The notes beneath the pieces were generated by a model. The model had not been told where the DNA came from. It did not search any database and was given only the letters and a program-made list of their open reading frames with translations. This document shows positions 1-9,732 of a stretch of DNA of 40,224 nt, piece after piece (the stretch's first letter is position 1; every line of letters begins with the position of its first letter). The position numbers and the translations under genes are program-made. Source of the DNA: Ilyomonas sp964658445 (lineage in GTDB: Bacteria > Bacteroidota > Bacteroidia > Chitinophagales > Chitinophagaceae); NCBI GenBank assembly GCA_964658445.1, contig CAZZZH010000009.1, positions 1 through 40,224 of the forward strand, read 5' to 3'.

Positions 1-17
1 CCTTTTGCTGTCATGGT

Positions 18-1496
18 TCAATAACCATTGTTCTGTTTTAGATTCGGGTTTAAATCTATCTCGCGTTGCGGGATGGGGAATAGGTAGTTTTTCTCACCAG
101 GCACGATGCCGGGCTTGGCGACCGGAACCAGCGTTTGTAATGTTTTTGTTCTTGCCAAATCAAACCATCGCTGCCCTTCAGCAACAAATTCCATCCGTCT
201 TTCTTTTAAAACGGCTGCGCGAAATTCATCCTGCGATAAGCTTGTATAATCGGGAACGGCAGAGCGTTCTTCAGTGCCATCCCAGCGTGCGCGTTTACGT
301 ATCGTGTTGAGGTAAGTAAGCGCTTCGCCCGAATTACCCAGCTCATTTTCGGCTTCAGCATACATCAGCAATACATCGGCATAACGGATAACAGGATAAT
401 CGTTCGCAGAGCCATTTGCCGTAGGCTCAGCTGTGCTGTCCCAATACTTCCTGATGTAAGGATCGATAGAAGTAATGGTGCCGTCGGGGTTATAAACCTG
501 CGTGATGTAGGTAACCTCGCGGCGCCTGTCCTGCGGGTCGTAATCGTCATATAAATTTTGAGTGGGTACCTGCCAGCCCTGCGCGTTCTGCACACCCGTT
601 ACGCTTAAGGCAGGCGGCAGCAAACGCACGTTAAACTGACCCACTTCCCAAAAGCTGATGGCGCCGCCACCATCGCCAAAGCCAACGGAGAAAATGGCTT
701 CCTTGCCGCCACGACTTGAAAGCTTGAACACATCGGCAAAATCATCCCACAAAGCATACTGGTTCGAGTTGATCACCTCTTTGCATTTATCGGCGCAAGC
801 CTGCCAGTTCTGTTGTGTGAGATATACCTTGGCAAGGATGGACTTTGCGGCACCTTTCGTAGCACGTCCACGTCCGTCGCCAGGTGGATAACTGTCGGGT
901 AAATTTTCTGACGCCGACAAGTCAGTTGTAATCTGTGTATAAATATCAGAGGCGGCGGCAACCGGTGGTGTCAGTGGCTCTTCTTCTGCCAGTACCAATG
1001 GAATGTTACCAAACATGCGCACCATATCGAAGTATAGCAAGCCGCGCAGAAAATGCGCTTCGTTTACCAGACGGTCGCGCAGTGTAGCGTCCATCTGAAT
1101 GCCGGGTATCCGCGCAATGGCAATATTCGCCAGTGTGATGGCTTTGTAATGCATCGTCCATGTTTCCTGCAGGCTATTGTTCATCGGCGTTTCCACGAAG
1201 TTGCTGATCTGATCTACGTCGGGTTGAAACACATTCTTGTTAATCATCTCATCCGATGCGCAGCCTGCAATCACCCAAAACGTGCTGTGATACACGCCTG
1301 CCGTAGAGCCTGTGCTTGTTGAGTTGAGATACCCATAAATGGCATCAACGGCTGCAATTGCATCATTCTCTGTCTGGTAATAATTGGTGATGGCAACCAA
1401 GTTCTTCGGGTCTTCTTCGAGAAATTTTTTGCAGGAAGAAACCAGGCCGATAGTACCTGCCGCAACCATGATGATAAGTGATGAATATTTTGACAT
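18..1496 (-). CDS. SusD/RagB family nutrient-binding outer-membrane lipoprotein
   Basis: This 492-residue protein is a SusD-like lipoprotein, the surface lid that binds glycans or oligosaccharides and passes them to its SusC transporter. The N-terminus is a lipoprotein signal ending in LVSSC, with the lipidated Cys at residue 22. The start of the mature protein (KKFLEEDP) and the C-terminal stretch ERRMEFVAEGQRWFDLART are hallmarks of the RagB/SusD family, and the length is typical. The gene lies 17 bp downstream of susC on the same strand, the usual SusC-SusD order. Pairing with a sugar-acid catabolic cluster suggests an oligosaccharide that releases an oxidisable sugar; the substrate cannot be read from the sequence. 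Family assignment is secure. Confidence 0.95.
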   Translation of the reverse strand: MSKYSSLIIMVAAGTIGLVSSCKKFLEEDPKNLVAITNYYQTENDAIAAVDAIYGYLNSTSTGSTAGVYHSTFWVIAGCASDEMINKNVFQPDVDQISNFVETPMNNSLQETWTMHYKAITLANIAIARIPGIQMDATLRDRLVNEAHFLRGLLYFDMVRMFGNIPLVLAEEEPLTPPVAAASDIYTQITTDLSASENLPDSYPPGDGRGRATKGAAKSILAKVYLTQQNWQACADKCKEVINSNQYALWDDFADVFKLSSRGGKEAIFSVGFGDGGGAISFWEVGQFNVRLLPPALSVTGVQNAQGWQVPTQNLYDDYDPQDRRREVTYITQVYNPDGTITSIDPYIRKYWDSTAEPTANGSANDYPVIRYADVLLMYAEAENELGNSGEALTYLNTIRKRARWDGTEERSAVPDYTSLSQDEFRAAVLKERRMEFVAEGQRWFDLARTKTLQTLVPVAKPGIVPGEKNYLFPIPQREIDLNPNLKQNNGY

Positions 1497-1513
1497 ACAA
1501 TCGTTTTATTCTG

Positions 1514-4500
1514 TTAGAAAGTGAGTGTGACACCTGCCTGATAAATCTTTGATTGCGGATAACCACCGTTGTCTATCCCGATCAGCGTGGTGCTTTGTCC
1601 GTACGTATTGGCTTCGGGGTCGTAACCTGTATATTTGGTAAGTGTCCACAGGTTGCTACCGCTGATGTAAATGCGCACCGACTGGATCTTTGCTCTTTGT
1701 AAAAGTTTATTTGGTAATGAATAGCTCAGCGTTACATTGCGCAAACGCAGGTACGACGCGTCTTCCAAGATAGCAGAAGAAAAAATACCTACATCAAGAC
1801 TGCCGGACGATAACGCCCGCGGATACTCGTTTTCTTTATTGTCGGGTGTCCAGCGGTTCAGGCCGGCTTTTGCCAGCACATTGTTTTGTCCTGTAAAATT
1901 CAGCAGGCTGTATGAGTTAAAGTTCGCCAGTTTATTGCCTTGCGAGCCCTGAAAGAAAAAGGAGAGATCGAAGTTTTTATATGATAATGTATTGTTGAAA
2001 CCATACGTAAATTTTGGCTGCGCACTGCCAAGAATAGTGCGGTCGTTCGCATCAATTTTTCCATCGCCGTTAATGTCGCGATACTTCCTGTCGCCGGCCC
2101 GGGCAATGGAGGCCGGGTTGGCAGAAGACGCTTCCTGACCTACCAACACTGCACTCTTTGCTGCTTCTTCATCGCTCTGAAAAATACCGTCGAAAATATA
2201 ACCGTAGAAAGTACCAATGGGCTGACCGGTCCGCAGCAAACTTGCATTCAATAATAGGATGTCCGTCTGTGTATTCAGGTTGGTTACCTTATTGCGGTTG
2301 AGCGATAAATTGAAAGACGTATTCCATCTCAATGCCCCAGTTGTATTGATGGTTCTTAAGTCAATATCAACGCCTTTGTTCTGCACATTGCCAACATTAA
2401 GAAGGGTAGTGCCAAAACCTGTTGTAGTTGGGATGGGCGTTGACAGTAACAAATCGTAAGTGAGCTTAGCATAATAATCCGCAGTGAGTGTAATGCGCTG
2501 CTTGAACAAGCCGAGGTCGAAGCCGGCATCAAACTGCTTTGTGCTTTCCCATTTGAGATTTTGATTTACATAGCTTAGTGGCTCCATGCCATTATATACT
2601 TCGCTGCCTGCCGAGCTGTTGAATACGCCCTGGCTGTAAGGTCCTATCAATGCCAATGATTGATAGGGTGCAATTGCCTGGTTGCCGATGACGCCATAGC
2701 TTATGCGAAACTTAAGATCGGATACCGGCTTAACGTTTTGCATAAACTTTTCCTGCGACACGCGCCAGGCAAAGGCACCTGACGGGAAGTAGCCATACTT
2801 GTTGCCTTCGGAAAACTTTGACGAGCCATCAATACGACCGGTGAGCGTGAAAAGATATTTATCACTCAGGGTATAATTGACTCTACCAATATAAGACAAG
2901 AGCGACCACTGCGATTCATTGTTTACGGGCGTTTGCGGGTTTTCTGCCACTGCAATGTTGTGATAGCCTGTTCTGCCATCTGGGAAGCCAAAGGCATAGG
3001 CAAACAAACTTTCGTTATTGAATTTTTGCGTAGTAAAACCAACCACTGCATTGATGCGATGCTTGTCGCGCCAGCTTTTGTTGAAGGTTAATGTGTTTTC
3101 ATTCAGCCAGGTCAATCCATCTACATTGCTGATGGAAGCCTCGCCGTTGCTGGCTTGTGTGCGCTTAAGGAAATTGGGCGCAAATGAAGCTGCATTATCA
3201 GTGAAGGCATCTACACCAAAGCTTGTTCTAAACTCAAGGCTGCTGCCTATTTTGTAACGTGCATACACATTGCCAATAAAGCGTGAGCTATTGGTGACGG
3301 AGTTGTATTCTTTCGCATCAGCGATAGGGTTGCCGAGTATGGTTCCCCTGTCGTTTTCAAATGTATAACCACCCTTTACTGTGGAATCGTAAATGGGCAA
3401 GATAGGATTGAACAGCAATGCGCCCGTTACCACGCCCGGCACAATGGTACCCGCATTGGTAAGCACACCATTTGAGCTGGTTCGTGCATACGTGATGCTG
3501 TTGCCAACCGTCAGGTTCTTGCTTAGCTCGCGATCGAGGTTGGCACGGAAGCTATACCGCTTAAAATTTGAATTGATGATGATGCCATCCTGGTCGAAGT
3601 AACCTCCGGAGATGGCATACTTTGTTTTATCATCACCGCCGGAAAAAGAGATTTGATAGTTTGCCATCGGTGCCGTACGCAGCAAAGCGTCCTGCCAGTC
3701 GGTGCCTACGCCTAAGTTCTTTGGATTTACATACACCGGCGTTTGCCCAGCGTTAATCTTAGCATCGTTTACAAAGTTGGCAAATTGAGCCGCATTCAGT
3801 ACGTCCACTTTATGCGAAATTTCCTGCTGCGAATAGTAAGTATCAAAGGTAACCGTGCCTTTTCCTGCCCTGCCACGTTTTGTGGTAATGATGACCACGC
3901 CATTCGCACCGCGCGAGCCATAGATAGCCGTTGCAGAAGCATCTTTCAAAATCTCGATAGACTCAATATCGTTGGGATTGATAGCCGATAATGCACCGAT
4001 GCGAGGTCCAAGCGTTACGCCCACCGACATGTCGCCGGCATCGCTGTTTATCAGCATTCCATCAATCACATATAAAGGCTCATTGCCTGCGTTGATAGAC
4101 GTGGTACCACGAATGCGGATTGAAGTTTCTGCGCCGGGTTTGCCTGATAACTGTGTGACCTGCACGCCGGCTGCGCGTCCCTGCAAAGCCTGATCAAAAG
4201 ACGTGACTGGTACCGCTTTTAAGTCTTCTGCTTTTACGGAAACAACAGAGCCGGTAAGGTCGCTTTTCTTTACCGTTCCGTATCCAATGACCACTACCTG
4301 CGACAGCTCATTAACGCCTGCTTCCAGGGTAATGGTAAGCGAGGTTTTATCGCTAACAGATATCTCCTGTTGTTTGTAGCCAACATGCGTAAATACAAGC
4401 GTGGCGTTGGATGGCACACTGATGGAAAATACGCCATTATCGCCCGATATCACGCCATTCTTACTTCCTTTCACGGCAATGCTGACGCCGGACAGAGGCG

Positions 4501-4624
4501 CACCTAAGTCATCTTTTACTGTTCCGGAAATTGTCTTCGTTTTCTGTGCTTTTGCTATAAAAAAAGCACACAGAAAAAAAGCACAAAATATAGCCGAAAG
4601 CTGTTTGTTTCGATAGATATTCAT
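1514..4624 (-). CDS. SusC/RagA family TonB-linked outer-membrane transporter
   Basis: This is a TonB-dependent outer-membrane importer of about 1036 residues. In order it shows a signal peptide ending near AFFIAKAQ, a carboxypeptidase-D regulatory-like domain (about residues 30-108, beginning ISGTVKDDLGAPLSGV), the SusC segment VVVIGYGTVKKSDLTGSV, a plug domain containing GRAAGVQV and RIRGTTSINAGNEPLYVIDG, and a long beta-barrel ending in an aromatic residue (GVTLTF). I chose the ATG at 4624; an upstream in-frame TTG would add only two residues. The gene sits 93 bp after gntR and 17 bp before susD, so the three are probably cotranscribed. I saw no TAnnTTTG box immediately upstream, which supports reading through from the gntR promoter. 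Confidence 0.95.
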   Translation of the reverse strand: MNIYRNKQLSAIFCAFFLCAFFIAKAQKTKTISGTVKDDLGAPLSGVSIAVKGSKNGVISGDNGVFSISVPSNATLVFTHVGYKQQEISVSDKTSLTITLEAGVNELSQVVVIGYGTVKKSDLTGSVVSVKAEDLKAVPVTSFDQALQGRAAGVQVTQLSGKPGAETSIRIRGTTSINAGNEPLYVIDGMLINSDAGDMSVGVTLGPRIGALSAINPNDIESIEILKDASATAIYGSRGANGVVIITTKRGRAGKGTVTFDTYYSQQEISHKVDVLNAAQFANFVNDAKINAGQTPVYVNPKNLGVGTDWQDALLRTAPMANYQISFSGGDDKTKYAISGGYFDQDGIIINSNFKRYSFRANLDRELSKNLTVGNSITYARTSSNGVLTNAGTIVPGVVTGALLFNPILPIYDSTVKGGYTFENDRGTILGNPIADAKEYNSVTNSSRFIGNVYARYKIGSSLEFRTSFGVDAFTDNAASFAPNFLKRTQASNGEASISNVDGLTWLNENTLTFNKSWRDKHRINAVVGFTTQKFNNESLFAYAFGFPDGRTGYHNIAVAENPQTPVNNESQWSLLSYIGRVNYTLSDKYLFTLTGRIDGSSKFSEGNKYGYFPSGAFAWRVSQEKFMQNVKPVSDLKFRISYGVIGNQAIAPYQSLALIGPYSQGVFNSSAGSEVYNGMEPLSYVNQNLKWESTKQFDAGFDLGLFKQRITLTADYYAKLTYDLLLSTPIPTTTGFGTTLLNVGNVQNKGVDIDLRTINTTGALRWNTSFNLSLNRNKVTNLNTQTDILLLNASLLRTGQPIGTFYGYIFDGIFQSDEEAAKSAVLVGQEASSANPASIARAGDRKYRDINGDGKIDANDRTILGSAQPKFTYGFNNTLSYKNFDLSFFFQGSQGNKLANFNSYSLLNFTGQNNVLAKAGLNRWTPDNKENEYPRALSSGSLDVGIFSSAILEDASYLRLRNVTLSYSLPNKLLQRAKIQSVRIYISGSNLWTLTKYTGYDPEANTYGQSTTLIGIDNGGYPQSKIYQAGVTLTF

Positions 4625-4717
4625 TAGCAAGCTTTGATCGTTATTATCGCAATCGTTGATTCTTTTCGAATCTTATTTATTTTCTGAAATACTGGTTAAT
4701 ACGTTTTCTGAATCAGA

Positions 4718-5455
4718 TTAATTCCTGGCAATATCAATAGTATAAGTAAAACTGTCTGCACGGTAATAGCCGAGGTTATATTCGATAGGACGGTCACCCG
4801 GATCGCACACCACGCGTTTACGAAACAGGATCGGGTCGCCCACTTTTATATTGAGTTTCTCTGCTAATTTTTTGTTGGCAAGAATGGCGCTGATGCCTTC
4901 TTTTGAAACGGCTACATGAACGTTATGTTCCTGCTCAAGCTTCTCATATAAAGGCTTCGAAAAATCTTCTTTTTCTGTAAGTCCGGTGCGCGGGTGGAAG
5001 TAAGAAATAAAGTAAACGATGGGACCTTTATTCAACCCGCGCAGCCGTTCCAGCTTTATCACTTTTGTCTTCTCTTTTATGTTGAAGAGACTGCATATTT
5101 CCTTATCAGCAACTGCCCAGCTTACTTTGACAGAGTAATTCTTAAACACGACGCCTTTTTCATCCATCTCGTGCGTGAAGCTTGTCCATTTATTGAGCTT
5201 TGTGGTCAGGCTGTTCTTTGCCACTTTGGTGCCCACACCTTTCTTGCGCACCAGCAGGCTTTCCTGCACCAGTTTATTGGCAGCCTGCCTTACTGTGTTT
5301 CGAGAGATGCCGAGCTTTTTTGCGATGTGCACTTCATTGGGCAACAGCTTGCCGTTTTGGTATTCCGGCTGTTCAATCATTTTCCTGAACATATCCTCTA
5401 CCTGAAGGTGCAATGGCAGTATGCTTTTGTGGTCAATGGCGAAGCTTTCCATCAT
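4718..5455 (-). CDS. GntR family (HutC/UTRA-type) transcriptional regulator
   Basis: This 245-residue regulator has an N-terminal winged helix (about residues 14-78, containing LLPNEVHIAKKLGISRNTVR, the GntR recognition-helix region) followed by a UTRA ligand-binding domain (about 95-240, ending in the family-typical IEYNLGYYRADSFTYTIDI). UTRA domains bind small effectors, often sugars or their phosphates. It lies between the catabolic genes and susC, and is divergent from the propeller gene starting at 5589. The intergenic region carries an inverted repeat and a second half-site of the GntR type, so autoregulation and control of both flanks is likely. The effector is not evident; an intermediate of the neighbouring sugar-acid pathway is my inference. 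Confidence 0.93.
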   Translation of the reverse strand: MMESFAIDHKSILPLHLQVEDMFRKMIEQPEYQNGKLLPNEVHIAKKLGISRNTVRQAANKLVQESLLVRKKGVGTKVAKNSLTTKLNKWTSFTHEMDEKGVVFKNYSVKVSWAVADKEICSLFNIKEKTKVIKLERLRGLNKGPIVYFISYFHPRTGLTEKEDFSKPLYEKLEQEHNVHVAVSKEGISAILANKKLAEKLNIKVGDPILFRKRVVCDPGDRPIEYNLGYYRADSFTYTIDIARN

Positions 5456-5472
5456 TAGTTGTGTTTGTCCAT

Positions 5473-5530
5473 ATGTTCAAACATAATGCTAAGGTGGGAA
5501 AAGATTCGATATGTTCAAACATTTGAACAT
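5473..5530. promoter_or_regulatory. Probable GntR operator pair in divergent promoter region
   Basis: Site 1 is ATGTTCAAACAT at 5473-5484. Site 2 is ATGTTCAAACATTTGAACAT at 5511-5530, a 9+9 bp inverted repeat around a 2-bp centre. The 12-bp left part of site 2 is identical to site 1. On the minus strand site 1 overlaps TATGTTTG (5478-5485), a match to the Bacteroidota -7 box TAnnTTTG, placed about 25 bp before the gntR start. A bound repressor would therefore block gntR-susCD transcription, and site 2 is also well placed to act on the divergent gene. That GntR itself binds here is inferred from position and symmetry. Confidence 0.75.
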
Positions 5531-5588
5531 AATTTTTTTTTTGGAGCGAATAAACTTCCAATTTTGAATAACGATTAAACTGTTTGCC

Positions 5589-6761
5589 ATGAAACTTTTC
5601 TGCACTTTGCTGCTGTTCTTTTGCTTTAGTTTTACCACACAAGCCCAGGATTCAACCGCTAGGAAATATGGCTTCTCTTTTTCTGCACAAGCTGCACCAG
5701 AATGGACGCGGTTGTTTGAGCGCACATCAGGCTGGTTTGGAGCGGATGGTATTTTTTCGATACCCTTAAGCGGAGTAGATAAAAATAACAATGCTGGCAA
5801 TGACTCGACATTGCTTCTGTTCAGCGATACTTATATTGGTGAAGTAATAAATGGAAAGCCGGTACATGATACAATGGTGAACAACACGATTGCCTATGTT
5901 AAAGGCAATGAACCGGATGCTACGAACATTCATTTTCATTACAACAAAGACAAAGAAGGAAAGCCTGTCAGTTATTTTACACCCAATACATCAACTGCCG
6001 CAAAGCCGCAACTGTATTGGCTTGGCGATGGCTTTGTCAATAAAGAAAAGAACAACACACTGTATGTTTTTGGATACAAAGTAGAGCGTACGGGTGAGGG
6101 TGTGTTCGATTTTATTGAACCTGATGTTTCCCTGATTGCCGTGCCTTACAACAAGCAGTTGCAGTTTACTAAACAGCGGCAGATAGAAACGCCGCTGCAC
6201 ATAAAAAATACGCTGGGCGAAGGCAATTTAGGGGCCGGCATATTAGTAAATACATCGTGGAGTGGTGCTCTAAATCCTGATGGCTATGTGTATGTATATG
6301 GATGCATCGGTGCAAATAAAAACTTAGTTGTTGCACGTATACAACCGAAAGACTTGGAGAACATGAAAGCCTGGCGTTATTGGAATGGTACCACATGGAG
6401 CGAGCAAAAAGACGACATGAAGCCCATCACTAATTCGGTCTCAAACGAACTCAGCATAACACCAATGGCGAATGGCAAATACATTCTGGTGTTTCAGGTG
6501 ATGGGCCTGAGTGATAAAGTAGGCATTCGTATCGGTGATAGTCCGGTAGGTCCTTTCTCCGACATCATTGAAGTATGGAAAGCACCTGAGTTTGAAAAAG
6601 GATTGTGGACTTATAATGCGAAAGCGCATCCGAACTTTTCAAAGCCCGGCGAACTGCTGATCTCTTATAATACAATCACGCCTGATTTTTGGAACGATAT
6701 TAAAAAGGATGCAACGATTTATCATCCGCGGTTTATAAGGTTGAAGATGGAATGGAAGTAA
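5589..6761 (+). CDS. Secreted DUF4185/DUF5005-like five-bladed propeller protein
   Basis: This 390-residue protein has a clean signal peptide (MKLFCTLLLFF...TTQAQ, about 20 residues). The mature part has repeated beta-rich segments resembling the DUF4185/DUF5005 families: WTRLFERTSGWFGADGIFSI near the start, LLLFSDTYIG, YWLGDGFV, GAGILVNTSWSG and ISYNTITPDFW near the end. These families have a five-bladed beta-propeller fold related to GH43/GH117-type glycosidases, so a role in glycan cleavage or binding outside the inner membrane is plausible. It is transcribed away from gntR, and the operator pair lies 59 bp upstream of its start. No catalytic triad can be assigned with confidence, so enzymatic activity is only suggested. 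Confidence 0.7.
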   Translation: MKLFCTLLLFFCFSFTTQAQDSTARKYGFSFSAQAAPEWTRLFERTSGWFGADGIFSIPLSGVDKNNNAGNDSTLLLFSDTYIGEVINGKPVHDTMVNNTIAYVKGNEPDATNIHFHYNKDKEGKPVSYFTPNTSTAAKPQLYWLGDGFVNKEKNNTLYVFGYKVERTGEGVFDFIEPDVSLIAVPYNKQLQFTKQRQIETPLHIKNTLGEGNLGAGILVNTSWSGALNPDGYVYVYGCIGANKNLVVARIQPKDLENMKAWRYWNGTTWSEQKDDMKPITNSVSNELSITPMANGKYILVFQVMGLSDKVGIRIGDSPVGPFSDIIEVWKAPEFEKGLWTYNAKAHPNFSKPGELLISYNTITPDFWNDIKKDATIYHPRFIRLKMEWK

Positions 6762-6844
6762 AGAAATAGAACTTAAAGTCTTTTTCTTTTTAAGCAATAG
6801 TATATCTACTTATTTAAATAAATATTGCAAGAGGAACAGGAATG

Positions 6845-7693
6845 CTAATGGTGACACGCCAGCTTTAATCCCTTTACGCCAATATTTATTTTGCTGATAT
6901 GCCATCTTCCTAAATTAGCCACAAACAATTCGGTAAAGTCTTCTCCACCGAAAGCAAGGTTGGTTGGGTTAGAGACCGTATGCGCTTCCCAGTCATCTAC
7001 CAGAATATTCACTTCTTTGTTTGGATTTACTTTATAAATGCGGCTTGGCGCATAACAGGTAACGTATAAATTCCCTTCGGTATCAAATGCAATTCCATCA
7101 GGACAAGTTTGTGGCAAAATGCATACTATTTCCCGCTCACCGGCGCTGCTATCTTTATTAATGGCGATGCGCTCTACACCCGGCAGCCAGGTGCAAACAA
7201 CATACAAAAAACTTTCATCAGCATCCAATGCCAATCCATTTGCAAAGCTGAACGGACCTTTGTGCCACACGATTCCATTGCCCTGAGCATCAAAGCAAAA
7301 TATTTTGCCCGTAACCTGCCGGAAGCCGCCGCTTTCGCTGACAAACAACTTACCGCTCCGCGAAAAAGAAATGTAGTTTGGTATATTGAAAGAAAGGCCA
7401 TCTGCACCGGTGGCAAACACAGAAAGCGTGCAGGTTGCAAGGTCCAATCTCCAAATACATTTTTGCTTCAGATCGCAGACTGCAAGCCACGAAGCATCGG
7501 GCGAAAAGGCAATGCCAAGTACAAAGCCATTGGTATTTGCAACCACTTCTATCTCGCTGCCATCGGGTGATATTTTGTAAATCTGACCTGCTTCTCCGCC
7601 TGCCCATACCGAACCATCTGGATGCACCGCAACACATTCAGGATGATCAAGCCCGTCGGCAAAAATGGAAATATCATTGATGGTAAATGCCAT
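6845..7693 (-). CDS. SMP-30/gluconolactonase family lactonase
   Basis: This 282-residue six-bladed propeller protein belongs to the SMP-30/gluconolactonase/LRE family, whose members hydrolyse sugar lactones with one divalent metal. The expected ligands are visible: Glu19 in LDHPECVAVHPDGSVW, Asn in FANGLALDADESFLYV, and Asp in CPDGIAFDTEGNLYV. There is no signal peptide, so it acts in the cytoplasm. It follows the dehydratase gene by 32 bp on the same strand, which fits hydrolysis of the lactone made by the SDR dehydrogenase to the acid used by the dehydratase. Exact lactone specificity is unknown. Confidence 0.9.
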   Translation of the reverse strand: MAFTINDISIFADGLDHPECVAVHPDGSVWAGGEAGQIYKISPDGSEIEVVANTNGFVLGIAFSPDASWLAVCDLKQKCIWRLDLATCTLSVFATGADGLSFNIPNYISFSRSGKLFVSESGGFRQVTGKIFCFDAQGNGIVWHKGPFSFANGLALDADESFLYVVCTWLPGVERIAINKDSSAGEREIVCILPQTCPDGIAFDTEGNLYVTCYAPSRIYKVNPNKEVNILVDDWEAHTVSNPTNLAFGGEDFTELFVANLGRWHISKINIGVKGLKLACHH

Positions 7694-7725
7694 GGTTATT
7701 GTTTAGATTTTACTACACAAGATTG

Positions 7726-8949
7726 CTATTTCGCCTTTGGCTTTGCCCAGTTTTTTTCCGGCAATATGCTGAACCAATCCTGTCGTTGTGGATCGCGATC
7801 GTATGTATATCCGCCTGTTTGTTTATAAAGTTCTGCATATTGATTTAGCTTGTCGTAATCTAATTCCACACCCAGCCCCGGCGCTTTTGGCACGGCAATG
7901 CATCCATCTACATACTTTAGTTTTCCACCTTTAATTATATCATCTGTAATGTGGTGGTAATGCGCATCGGCAGCAAAAGAAAGATTGGGAACGGTAGCGC
8001 CCAAATGCAGCATGGTAGCGAGTTGTATGCCCAGCTCGCCGGAGCTATGAACGGCTACATCGATTTGAAATTTTTCGCAGACGACACTGCCTTTCCATGC
8101 CTGGCGAAGACCGCCCCAGAAGGTAGTATCAAGCAGCACAACGTCGATCGCTTCGTTGCGAATACAGCTTGCCAGTTGTTCAAAGTTTACCACAACGGTA
8201 TTGGTGGCTGTGGGTATGCGTATCCGGCTTTTTACACGACGCATACCTTCTAATCCCCAGGTAGGATCTTCAAAGTAATCATTGTTCAAGTCTTCAATAG
8301 ATTGTCCAATCCGTATGGCTTCTTCTACACTCCAGGCAGCGTTCGGGTCAATGCGCAGCTTGTGATCTGGAAAGGCTTTTGCTAGTGCGCGAAGCACAGC
8401 TACTTCATGTTCGGGTGGAAACACGCCTGCTTTTAATTTGTGCGTGGTAAAGCCATATTTGGCAACCAGTTCTTTCGCATGATGCACCATCTCTTCAGCG
8501 GTTTCCTCGCCGCCTTTTCCAGTGTCTTCATTGCGGTATCTGAAAAATAAATATGAGGCAAAAGGAATGTTTTCTCTCAGCGCTCCGCCCAGCAGATCGC
8601 AGGCGCGCATACCGGTTTTTTTACCTATGATATCTATGCACGCAAACTCTAAGGCAGCATGCAATTGTGTGCGGTTGTTATACAGCGAGGCTGTTGGGTT
8701 GCATATCTTCCAATACATGGCTTCGAGCTGAAACGGATCGTGCCCAATTAGATATTGATTCAAACTTCTGAATGCCGCTTCTGCCGATTCGCCACCGCCA
8801 CCCATTTCTCCAAGCCCGATAATGCCTTCGTCTGTTTCTACTTCTACAATGGTGCGGATAAACCTGCCCCAGTGAGCGCCATTGGCATGGCGGATCGGAG
8901 CTTCCAATGGCATAGCAACTGTTGTCGCTTTGATGTTGGTTATTTTCAT
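7726..8949 (-). CDS. Enolase-superfamily sugar-acid dehydratase (mandelate racemase/glucarate dehydratase type)
   Basis: The protein has 407 residues from the ATG at 8949; a TTG four codons upstream is unlikely to be the start. It has the MR_N capping domain (ITNIKATTVAMPLEAPIRHA) and the barrel domain with superfamily catalytic elements: HKLKAG (KxK general base), RIDPNAAW and YFEDP (metal ligands), VVLLD with an Asp, and VAVHSSGELG with the His of the His-Asp dyad. This arrangement is that of glucarate-dehydratase-like acid-sugar dehydratases, which convert aldonates or aldarates to 2-keto-3-deoxy acids. It sits 27 bp after the SDR gene and 32 bp before the lactonase. The substrate is not identifiable from motifs alone. 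Confidence 0.9.
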   Translation of the reverse strand: MKITNIKATTVAMPLEAPIRHANGAHWGRFIRTIVEVETDEGIIGLGEMGGGGESAEAAFRSLNQYLIGHDPFQLEAMYWKICNPTASLYNNRTQLHAALEFACIDIIGKKTGMRACDLLGGALRENIPFASYLFFRYRNEDTGKGGEETAEEMVHHAKELVAKYGFTTHKLKAGVFPPEHEVAVLRALAKAFPDHKLRIDPNAAWSVEEAIRIGQSIEDLNNDYFEDPTWGLEGMRRVKSRIRIPTATNTVVVNFEQLASCIRNEAIDVVLLDTTFWGGLRQAWKGSVVCEKFQIDVAVHSSGELGIQLATMLHLGATVPNLSFAADAHYHHITDDIIKGGKLKYVDGCIAVPKAPGLGVELDYDKLNQYAELYKQTGGYTYDRDPQRQDWFSILPEKNWAKPKAK

Positions 8950-8976
8950 ATGCAAACACAAATGGTGTGAATAATA

Positions 8977-9732
8977 TTATCGCTTGCTACCTTGTATAGC
9001 GATGCCCAGTCCGCCATCAATACGAATGGCTTGACCTGTGATGAAAGCAGCTTTGTCATCGCACAGATAAACAATAAGACCCGCTACTTCTGCCGGTGTG
9101 CCAATGCGCTTGGCAAGGTGCATATCTATGCATTCCTGCATCACTTCGTCGGGATCGGGTGAAAGAGCAATAGAATCGCGCAACATAGGCGTATCAATGG
9201 TTCCGGGGCACACTGCTACGCAACGAATGTTGGGTGCATAATCAACAGCAATGCTTCTAGTTAAGCCAACGATAGCAGTCTTCGCGGTGACGTAAGCCGC
9301 TACGTTGTGCTGACTTAAAAACGCCTGTACGCTGGCCACGTTTATAATAGCGCCGTTTCCTTTTTTCTGTATCAGAGGCAATGCATATTTTGAACACAAA
9401 AAATAGCTTTTGAGATTTACATTCATTACCAAATCCCATTCATCAGCCGTGGTTTCGGTAACGGTTCCATACCGCTGAATACCGGCATTATTTACTAAAA
9501 AATTTATGGCTCCAATTTGTTTACCTATATCGTCAAACACTCTCTGGACTTGTGTTTCAGACGATACATCGCAAGAGATAAAGCGCCATCTTGCGCTGTT
9601 TGTGCCAGATGTATCTGCGGTTATATCAAGCACAATAACATTAGCGCCAGCTTCAAAAAACGCCTGCGCCGTAGCCGCGCCGATGCCTTTGGCACCGCCG
9701 GTAATGACAACTGTTTTATTCTGATAATTCAT
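8977..9732 (-). CDS. SDR family NAD(P)-dependent sugar dehydrogenase
   Basis: This is a classical short-chain dehydrogenase/reductase of 251 residues from the ATG at 9732; a TTG eight codons earlier was rejected. Visible are the nucleotide-binding TGGAKGIG, the structural NNAG, the catalytic Ser in NVASVQAF, the YVTAK (YxxxK) active site, and CPGTIDTPM after the active site. An Asp at the end of the second strand (IVLDI) favours NAD+. Its place between a mutarotase-like gene (17-bp overlap) and a dehydratase plus lactonase suggests that it oxidises the C1 hydroxyl of a free aldose to the lactone, as in L-fucose or L-rhamnose oxidative pathways. That role is inferred from context. Confidence 0.92.
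   Translation of the reverse strand: MNYQNKTVVITGGAKGIGAATAQAFFEAGANVIVLDITADTSGTNSARWRFISCDVSSETQVQRVFDDIGKQIGAINFLVNNAGIQRYGTVTETTADEWDLVMNVNLKSYFLCSKYALPLIQKKGNGAIINVASVQAFLSQHNVAAYVTAKTAIVGLTRSIAVDYAPNIRCVAVCPGTIDTPMLRDSIALSPDPDEVMQECIDMHLAKRIGTPAEVAGLIVYLCDDKAAFITGQAIRIDGGLGIAIQGSKR

Noticed and set aside
4994..5458. 154-residue plus-strand frame antisense to gntR
   Set aside because: It is the complement of a well-supported GntR/UTRA protein and has no domain features.
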